Shown one piece after another: positions 56,401 through 64,000 of a stretch of 64,000 nucleotides of DNA. Numbering within the stretch: the stretch's first letter is position 1; the number at the start of each line of letters is the position of its first letter. The stretch is from Tubiluchus corallicola. Its lineage: Eukaryota; Priapulida; Priapulimorpha; Priapulimorphida; Tubiluchidae. The stretch is from contig JAQGDQ010000538.1 in NCBI GenBank assembly GCA_030141605.1, forward strand, positions 1-64,000. Direction: 5' to 3'. The notes under the pieces are model-generated. The model was not told where the DNA came from, did not search any database, and worked only from the letters and a program-made list of their open reading frames with translations. Made by a program: the position numbers and the translations under genes.

Positions 56401-58629
56401 AATCAAATGTAATAAATTAAATCACAGCTGCGACATTATTAATATTTTTTACTGTGAAATTTCGTATTTCGTGTATCATTGTGTATTTCATGGCTGTACA
56501 ACAAAAGCGGCATTAACTTATCCTGACACTGAAAATCCTATCTGCAAGAATCATTAGTAAACTAGTAGAGCTTCATCTAACTTCACTTCAAACAGTAGTT
56601 TAAACATTATTTGATAAAACAAAACATGGGCCGAAAACAATAAAGCTGATTAGTGAAACTCATTTGAAACAGCAAATATAATTTTGTAAATTATAACTTT
56701 TTGTAAATTATTATCCACTTCAGCACATTATAAAGTGCATGATTATCTTATAACTATTATACACTATAACTAGGAAAGAATCAAATATAGACTTGCAAAA
56801 ATTGTAACAAAACTGCATCAATACACTATTAATAGTATTATGTGCTATAGTTATTAGTTAGAGAAAAAATTTTAAATATAGTTAAAAAAATTTAAAATAT
56901 AGTTAAACTGCAAAACTTCTAGTTACAAATATCAGCATTTTATTTTGCATCGTGAACGTATATATATCACAGCCAAGGAAAATGCACAAAAGTGTACCGT
57001 ATGTGGTTACAGCTTACTTTTAATGAACACCATCTTATACTGTTATTAGCTTAGTGTAACGTTTTCTAAACTAAGTTAATTTAGCAAAACATTTGTATTT
57101 TTGCATATTCTACTAAAATTTAGCTCGGCATAGAGTTCAAGTTCAAACTGCATGTGTTATAAAAATAGTACAATATTAAATTGTGTCAAAATAGAGGCTA
57201 AAATGGTTGTAGAAAGAAAACAAGAAAACAAAATGTTCCATTTTTTGTTAAAACTTGCAAAGTACTGTACATACTAACCATCATCACTAGAACTGAACAG
57301 CAATCCACCTAGAGACATCTGTGAAATTTTACGAATCTTTGACGTGGTCGTTTCCGCGGCTGGCTTGTCACCAGACTCCATGTCTTGTAGTGAGAATCCG
57401 CCACGAACGGCGTATCTCCCCAGTATATCAGAGTATTTCACAGGTTTCTTAAAGTTAACCGAGAACTGATATAATAGTTCCTCATCTTTAAAATGCTTTT
57501 CATGAGCAACTGAAAGGTAAAACATTTTAACAATAATAAAAAATACAACAATTGCTAGCAGAACAAAAACTATATTATTACTTTTCTATACTATAAATTC
57601 TTACATGGCACTAATAGAAGAGAAAATGGAATAACAAAATAAAATGTAGTAATGTAATTTCTGTTTGTATTTTTCATTACAGGTTAGAAATTTTTCCTGT
57701 AATGGACAGCACAACAAAAAAAAAACAATTATTTTTTGAAAAACAACAATGAAATTTTATTTGTTAACTTGATCAGATTTCGAAATAAACTTTCATATGA
57801 ACTGCATATCTCACATTTCCGTGCATTTAATGAATTTAATTCTGTAACCCCACTATCTGTAGGGTTAAGTCACTACTGGCTACTTACCATGATGGATCAC
57901 ATTGTTGACCAACAATTCCCTGCAGTCTTTCAATGCCTGCTGTCGTGTCAAAGCCAAGTGTTCAGATAGGATCCAATCTAGTAACCCACGTCCGGTGAAG
58001 GAATAATCGTAGCTAAGACCGTCCTCTTGTCGTAGCTTCAATACTCTATTGGGCTCGGTGTGTAGCCTGAAAAAACGTATGTAGTTAGCATGTGTATGGT
58101 TATCAACCAGACGCACAGATGAAACAGGTTTTCGCCTGAAGGTACGGGGGATATAAACTGCTTTATGGCTCCTTCAAATGTAGAAAAAACAGCAATTAAA
58201 GTCAGAAACTAGAACAAGATTTGGCCGCGTGCCAAAAATGCTGAACGATGTTCGAAGAAATCATAACATGGGAAGAGCACTGCAATGTTAATAAAACAAA
58301 TGTGACGACCTTGACTTGGATGCGTTTGTGATACCAGTGAAGTAGTAAATTTCAAAACAAGAAAAAACATTAAACTTAACGCAGGCTAAATTTAGCAAAC
58401 ATTTAATTTTAATTCATATTATTTTGTGTAAATGAAAAAATACTATCATTAGCCTAGACTTAAGATAGATAAAATTAACATATTTTAATATTTTTGTTTA
58501 AAACTCACTTATTGTATAGCTTGAGACCTTTGAAAAAGACCCGCAAGTCATTGAAGTTGGCGAATGTTGCATCATCTTTTCGAAAGCGGTAGAAATTACA
58601 GTCGTCCAGAAACCTGATTTGGTCACATA
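53480..58629 (-). CDS. DEPTOR: DEPTOR, mTOR-interacting inhibitor; 3' seven exons (5' end not in window)
   Basis: DEPTOR binds mTOR through its PDZ domain and linker and inhibits mTORC1 and mTORC2; its DEP tandem binds phosphatidic acid. Exons in transcript order: 58629-58509, 58066-57888, 57509-57279, 56298-56224, 54506-54336, 54074-53902, 53635-53480, with TGA at 53482-53480. All junctions keep frame, giving about 367 residues. The first exon is the end of DEP1 (VCDQIRFLDDCNFYRFRKDD, close to vertebrate DEPTOR). The next two give DEP2 (LLDWILSEHLALTRQQA and HFKDEELLYQFSVNFKK). A Ser/Asp-rich linker follows. The PDZ has the binding loop GYGFVVRG and VDPKGPAYEAGLR. Roughly 100 N-terminal residues, including the start of DEP1, are missing; they should lie upstream (beyond about 58.7 kb and probably outside the window). 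P-Rex proteins share DEP-DEP-PDZ, but the PDZ and linker fit DEPTOR better. Confidence 0.92.
54101..54131. repeat. (ATT)n microsatellite
   Basis: Run of att units in the DEPTOR intron just upstream (on the minus strand) of the PDZ exon. Confidence 0.85.
54507..56223. other. DEPTOR intron containing a MITE copy
   Basis: A 1.7-kb intron on the minus strand. It holds the inverted MITE family A copy at 55620-55971. The open frame at 54967-55161 (minus) has no splice-supported continuation and no domain I recognise. Confidence 0.5.
55620..55971 (-). mobile_element. MITE family A, copy 3 (DEPTOR intron, inverted)
   Basis: Reverse complement relationship to 12383-12790 and 26853-27205. The ends read TAAGCCTTTTTAAAGTTTCAC and GGAACTGTGAAAAAGCTTA, imperfect inverted repeats of about 17 bases. 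The internal order of landmarks is conserved (tcaaaggttaa, gtcatgtggcaggtgg, gggaacaagaaaaaatg, gttactattacaat, tgtcaagtgtacacaaatgc). About 352 bp. Confidence 0.7.
56299..57278. other. DEPTOR intron between linker exons
   Basis: About 1 kb of AT-rich intron, with nothing recognisable. Confidence 0.5.
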
Positions 58630-59936
58630 CTACAAAATTTACAAAACTGTAATAAAAATATTCATATCTTTATGAATACATAAGACTTTAGAAATACTTT
58701 TAACCTTTCAACTCAAGAAATTCCTTCAAATGAAAAAAAATAAATAGTTCCATTTCCACAACGCGCCAATTGGTAATTGCACAAAGACAAGTATGACAAA
58801 TATCACTGCCTGTCACTTATCTAAACCTTAAACGGGTCAAGTAGTGTTTCACTATCAAGCATAACAGCACACCGTCACTGTGCGCTAATAATAATAAGCC
58901 AACAAAAATGCAATGTAAAAAACTTGTTAACTCACATTCACACAAAGTCTGCACACTGGAAAATGTTCCACTAACCAAGCCTCAAGCCAAACATTGTTTA
59001 TCAGAGATACTTAACATAAGATTAAATTCAGCAAGTCTTCGAGGAAACGGGTTGGTCACAAATAAGCGAGATATTTGCTTCATATCAAACTTCACGTGTT
59101 AGCGAACGTCAGCATTATAAATTTTACTTCCACGCCCAAATCCGGCTCGGCGAAAAAAACGTACACTGCAAAATTTCAACTCGACTTTGACGAAAGCTAT
59201 TCATGTGACCAAGGTGACAGGTCAATTCACCTGCCAAGGTCAAACAGGTAAATTAAAGTCGGAATTTATATATCATGAACAACCTGTCTGCACGTAAAAA
59301 TACAGCACGCGATTGAACAGGTGAAGGTTTTCAGAAAGCAAACCTGAAAATAACACGTGTCAATTGACCTTAGCCCAACTGTGCTTTGCTTAGCAAAAAT
59401 TTGACGTCAAAATATGCGCTGACTTGGTAACTTGTTATCGCAAATAAACCAGACAAGAAATTTTTGTTTACAAGCGGCTATGTAACGTCTACACGAGTTC
59501 ATTGGAGGTACTTAATCTAATTAAAAAATTAACAGGAACAAAAAGTCAAGTTGTTATCAAAAGTGAGTGAATGAATGAGTAAATGACTGAATTAAGAAAT
59601 GAACGAACGAGCGAATGAACGATGAATTAAAATAACACGAACGTTACAAATTGCGAACAATGTTTAAACGTTTTTTCCAAGTTACATCAGGATCAATTAT
59701 ATAATCATAATTACAAATGTGCTTCATATGTAGGTTGTCTACACTTTATATTAATTTTTTAAACAAGCACAGCAAAATGTTTGAAAATCGGACACATTGG
59801 TGTAGATGAATGAAAAAACCTTTGGCATTCTTTTGGCCAGAAAATCTGAGAACTACTGTACTGGTGGGCTTCTCTATTTTCGCTACCTTCTTCAAAGCAC
59901 TTCTGCTAATGATCAACACATGCATTTCTAACATAA
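58630..59936. other. DEPTOR upstream intron, no exon seen
   Basis: No DEP-like exon could be found on the minus strand. A cluster of AGGTCA-like half sites lies at 59212-59250, including AGGTGACAGGTCA (a direct repeat with 1-base spacing). Otherwise nothing recognisable. Confidence 0.4.
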
Positions 59937-60166
59937 ATGCTTGCACAACAATCTCTAATAATTGTTATTTGGAAACACGAAGGACGATTGAAGGTGTCTT
60001 GGTCTTTTTGTATAAATTTTAGCCCATTTGTAAAAAAAAATGCATGAGCATTTCAAGTTAAATGTTTGCACAACAATCTCTAATTCTCATTTCCAGTTCA
60101 TGAAGGTCGATTGAAGGTGACATGGGCTTTTTGTATAAATTTCAGCTTATCTTGTAAAAAATTACA
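59937..60166. repeat. Two-copy direct repeat, 125-bp spacing
   Basis: The phrase atgYttgcacaacaatctctaat starts at 59937 and again at 60062. Each is followed by gaaggWcgattgaaggtg, cttttt gtataaattt-agc and ttgtaaaaa. The copies are about 105 bp and roughly 80% alike. They directly precede the transposase relic and may be part of the same element. Confidence 0.7.
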
Positions 60167-60180
60167 AAATGTCAAAACTG

Positions 60181-60495
60181 TCAAATCCCAAATTTCAAAT
60201 GGAAAGAGCCCCGGGGACCAATCCGGTGGAAAGTCGGATATCTTACTTTGAGAAAGTCTCTCACCGTTTGTGAGTAATGAGAATTTGCTTTACCTTGTTG
60301 CAAAACTACATTGTTAACAGTGAGAGTATCACGAGGGTCATAATATGCAGGTTTGCACTTGCACTGCACGCCAGTTGGCGATCGAAGGGATTGTTGTCGG
60401 GCGGACGAGCTAAGATTTTGCACCTCATTCCTCACTTGGAATGCCTTGCCAGAGGATCTGATTAATGCCCAAAATGTTAGTACCCTCGAAAACAA
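60181..60495 (-). pseudogene. Relic of a Tc1/mariner-IS630-type DDE transposase
   Basis: The minus-strand frame contains VLQQGKANSHYSQTVRDFL followed by RIGPRGSF. This resembles the FQQDGAPPHYS-VRDFL-RWIGRRG block around the second catalytic Asp of mariner-like transposases found in many invertebrate genomes. Here the Asp of the QQDGA motif is lost (QQGKA), there is no first or third catalytic block in the frame, and only about 40 residues match. It lies in the presumed first intron of DEPTOR and is not a functional gene. The match is from memory of the family. Confidence 0.5.
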
Positions 60496-60499
60496 ATTG

Positions 60500-61660
60500 A
60501 GGGCTCAGCGTCAAAGTCATGTGCCAGCTGCATTGTTACTTTTGAAGATAAATTTGAAGGTAACTTTAATGTCGTTGCCATAGCAATGGAGTTTTAGTCA
60601 AAATTTAAATAAGAGGCGGACCTACCGCATTTAATTAAAGAAACACTTTATAAAAATAGGATAAACGACTAAAAAGAAAATCAGAAATCTAAGTGCCTGA
60701 CTTTAGACTTCACAGACACCATATAGCTGAACAAGAGCTGACTCAACAAATCTAATCTAACTGAGAAGTTAGTTAAGTTAACAACAAAGTTAAAGCAAAC
60801 CCGGACCCAATCTTCAACTGTAAGTCAAAATAAGCTACTCTTTAACAATGTTGAAAGAAAACATACTATTTTTTCCAGAATGTCTGAAAGGATTATCACC
60901 ACCGCACAGATGCAATTTCACGTTCACGCCACTAGCTTTTCGCTGTTACATGCATTCCGCCATTATCTAGTTAGAAGGGCACTAGAGCGCGCATTTCGAA
61001 AACGCGTGGCACAAAAAAAACTGAGTCTGTATCTGTACTTCTCAGTTCAGGTGTGTTCGTTTTTGACGTACTCCACACGCTCGGCAGCCCATGGGTGAGC
61101 ACAGCGGTAAATACGAAACTTGAATTCTTATTTTAAAACTTGTCGAGTTTTATTAGAACACAGTGAATCTCTTACAGTAGCACTGTACTTCAATTTTTTC
61201 TTTCACAAAGACGTGCAACACGCTCGTCTCGTGGAATATTTTAGCTTTTGAAAATTATGTTAGTTTGTGATGTTATCAATAGATGGGCTCGTTCACCATT
61301 AATTAAAATTTAGATCTATTATTTAATTATCAGAAGCGCTTTTGCACTATTATTGGTGTTAAAATGTATACTTTTTACCGTACTTGAAAATGGGATAGTA
61401 TGTGAAAAATCATCTTCTTTTCACGTTGTAATTTTAATGGCCAACAACGAATGAATAAATGAACGAGCAAACGAATAAACAAATCTAAGAACCTGACAAC
61501 TATATTTCAGTGTATTCTTTCAAAATTACTTAATGTCAGGATAAATCCATCAGCCGTAAACATAAATGTGTTTCATGTAAATCTGTGATATTACGTACAT
61601 TGCGGGAGAAAAGCTGGACGAACGGCATGACATGGTGGCTGATAGGGCAAAATATGTTAA
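60500..61660. other. Non-coding stretch
   Basis: No recognisable gene, RNA or defined repeat. Short plus-strand open frames near 60.88-61.10 kb lack any domain or splice support. Confidence 0.4.
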
Positions 61661-61800
61661 AAAAGAGGAAGAGAGAAAAACAGATAGGGAGAGAAAGAAA
61701 GAGAACGTGACAGAGACAAAAGAAAGACAGAGAAAGAAAGAGAAAGAGGGAGATAAAGAAAGAAAGAGAATGCGAGAGAGAATAAAGGAGGGAGAGGGAA
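61661..61800. repeat. Purine (GA/GAAA) tract
   Basis: About 140 bases that are almost purely A and G on the plus strand (gagagaaaaacagatagggagagaaag-type). The Lys/Glu/Arg-rich and the Leu/Ser/Phe-rich open frames across it are composition artefacts. Confidence 0.85.
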
Positions 61801-62332
61801 TTAAGATAGGACAATAAACAGAGAAATAAGAAAATAGAAAGTTATTTCGTTGACTTACTTTTCACGTTGTTTCTAGGATTTTGTGACACGACAGTAATTC
61901 CTTAATGTAAATTACAATTATCGCACTGCAAGCATTCTACATAATAACACGCCGTTCACTAACATATAAAGTTCACCATTTTCGGGCTACCCAGTGACAA
62001 TCCTATACAGTGGATGGATTCGTCTGAAAATTTACCTCGAAAAAAGTTTCTCATTAACACATCTCAAAATGTGCAGCCGAACAAGTGATTCACAAACCTT
62101 CACACAAACAATAATAACAGCAAAGTCTCAAATGTGGGAACAACATCAGTGATTTCTACAGACGTCAGACTGGTAATTCCGGCGAAACTTATTGGGGTAA
62201 TTTGAGCAAAAAGTAGTTGTCAACCGCAAACAAGCCAAAAACCGGATCTATACACAGCTGACCCTCAAAATTGCCATATTATGCTTAAAGGCAAACAAAT
62301 AACAACTTTCACGTCCTCTTTCAAACACTAAA

Positions 62333-62334
<2 letters not shown>

Positions 62335-62370
<36 letters not shown>

Positions 62371-62390
62371 CTCTCTCTCTCTCCCTCCCT

Positions 62391-62432
<42 letters not shown>

Positions 62433-62700
62433 CCCTCTGTCCCTCTCCTCTGCTTCTTTCTTTCCCTTCGTTTGTCTCAGTCTGTCTCTCTCTCCTGCCC
62501 TCTTTTTTTCTTTCCCTTCGTATCATTCTCTCTCTCTCATTGCTTTCTGTCCGTCTCTGCTTTCTCTTTCCCTCTATCAGTCTCTCTCCCTCTATCTTTT
62601 TATATGTCCTCCTCTCCCGCTATCTCTTTCCTCCCACTTCAATCTTTCTCCCTCCTCTCTCTATTGTCTGTCTTCTCTGTTTCTCTCACATTTTTCATAC
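62335..62700. repeat. Pyrimidine (CT) tract
   Basis: A (CT)n core at 62335-62432, with a ccctccctccct interruption, followed by CT-rich sequence to about 62700. The Arg/Glu repeat frame on the minus strand and the Ser/Leu/Phe frames on the plus strand are not genes. It is complementary in composition to the purine tract about 0.5 kb upstream. Confidence 0.9.
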
Positions 62701-64000
62701 ATGCATTCTTTTACCCATCCATCCACCTACAACAGCGACTTTAACCAGTAAGGTAACAAGCACAACTAAAGAGCCCTCAGTAAAGGGACATGCTGCCCCA
62801 ATGAGATCGACATACTTTGACAGAGACTACCGCAAGCTGCAAAGACGAATGTTCAGCATTGACACTTAAATTGACACTAAATTTCTGTGAAAGATCAGCT
62901 ACCGCCATACGAAGCATCGGGTTAGTTGCGAAAGAATTCGATGCAGAGAGAAACGAGAGGTTAAATTTAAATGGAAAAACTTTAAAGGTATCCGAGTTAC
63001 AATACGCGTGCGTTTAAAACATTAAATAAAAAATCCAACTTCAATAATGGCATACTCGAAGGCTGTAAGAAACACAGGCCAACCATATCCTGCGGGTTTA
63101 AATTAAGCAACGTACATGGGCAAATTATCAAAAAAATGGAAAACGAATTCAAATCTGCGTTAGTTGACCTTAAACTTTACAACCTCCAAGCTTAAACCAT
63201 GCCCTACCATTGTGCAAGGGGTTAACTTCGTAGATTACTCCAATGTCGATAAAAAGTGGAGTTTTTTTACTCCAACAACGAACAGACAGGACTGGTAACT
63301 CTACAGGGTTTCGGGCTTGAACCACATCCTAACTCTGTGTCAGGTATCAACTGCCTACATTATTCCAGGGCCGAGAAAAACTGGCGAAAGATGGCCCGAC
63401 AGACAGATTAAACTGGAAATTCTGTAACTGCCCCGTTAGTTGGGCCATTTGGGTAATATTCCAGGGGTGACAAAAATAAGACGGACAGATATGATAACTA
63501 GCTATCCTGGCAGTCATGAGTGGTGACTGACAACTGAAACAGGATTGATAGTTTTTTAATAAGTACTTTTTATATCCATCGTACATCTATAACATTAAGA
63601 GGCAGAGCCAGTCACACCATTAAACAAAAACTGCCCAAGGTAAGCTCTGCTTCAAGGCCGCAAAATGAATAAGAAATTAAGCAATATCTGCTGTCTGGTC
63701 GAATAAAAACGTATTTAAGTAAACACATGTTTTATGATGCGCCCATTTATCAAAAATTACCTACACTTCAGTTTTCTCTTAAACTACAAATGAAAGCTAG
63801 CTAAAGTGTATAACAATGACAAGAAATACATTATGTTCAACAGATTCAATTTTCTTGAATGGGTGCAAATGCTAAGCTTGTTTTTTAGGTAAAATTACTC
63901 GTTCTTATGGATGTTTCAAGAAAGATACGGTTTACTTATGTAGTAAATTTGTTCGATTAATGTTAAATCATTTCTTTTCTGCATTTTTCGCAATGCATCA
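62701..64000. other. Non-coding end of window
   Basis: AT-rich sequence without recognisable exons or defined repeats. The open frame at 63347-63586 (minus) has no domain I recognise. The missing first DEPTOR exons were not found here. Confidence 0.4.

Noticed and set aside
61536-61814. Ser/Leu/Phe-rich open frame and its Lys/Glu-rich partner on the other strand
   Set aside because: Both arise from the purine tract and are composition artefacts.
62248-62526. Minus-strand Arg/Glu-rich open frame
   Set aside because: It is the translation of a CT microsatellite and carries no other coding signal.

Overview
This is a window of an animal nuclear genome, AT-rich, with many introns and small transposon-derived repeats. 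It is not bacterial or viral. I rebuilt three protein-coding genes by following GT-AG splice junctions and reading frame, and comparing with family proteins as I remember them. No alignment or search was run. There is a single ROCK-type kinase gene, a selenoprotein-I-like gene with a probable selenocysteine codon, and a DEPTOR gene. This points to a non-vertebrate metazoan that keeps selenoprotein synthesis. I cannot name the phylum.

Layout. 1-4.3 kb: non-coding, with a candidate promoter and 5' UTR exon near 1.03-1.2 kb. 4.36-34.96 kb, plus strand: a complete Rho-associated kinase (ROCK) gene of 34 coding exons and about 1363 codons. It has kinase, AGC tail, long coiled coil, Rho-binding segment, and a PH domain split by a C1 domain. 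Its introns hold most of the repeats. 34.97-38.07 kb: ROCK 3' UTR and intergenic DNA. 38.07-47.51 kb, plus strand: SELENOI (ethanolaminephosphotransferase 1), 10 exons, with an in-frame TGA at residue 392 where the vertebrate enzyme has selenocysteine. 47.5-53.5 kb: 3' UTR and intergenic DNA without a recognisable gene. 53.48-58.63 kb, minus strand: seven exons of DEPTOR, covering the end of DEP1, DEP2, a Ser/Asp-rich linker and PDZ. Its first exons are not in the window as far as I can see. 58.6-64 kb: probably the DEPTOR first intron and flank, with a decayed transposase, a 125-bp-spaced duplication and long GA/CT tracts.

Function. ROCK is the RhoA effector that drives actomyosin contraction. 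SELENOI makes phosphatidylethanolamine in the Golgi/ER. DEPTOR inhibits mTOR. I see no shared pathway or operon-like organisation. ROCK and SELENOI lie head to tail, and SELENOI and DEPTOR converge.

I did not find a new multi-gene system. The most interesting signals are: the selenocysteine C-terminus; a tandem duplication that copied a ROCK exon end with its 5' splice site; two possible ROCK microexons, one of which can act as a poison exon; a last ROCK exon whose acceptor abuts a tRNA-like SINE relic; and several short inverted-repeat transposons, one with a perfect 8-bp target duplication and one with TA target sites.
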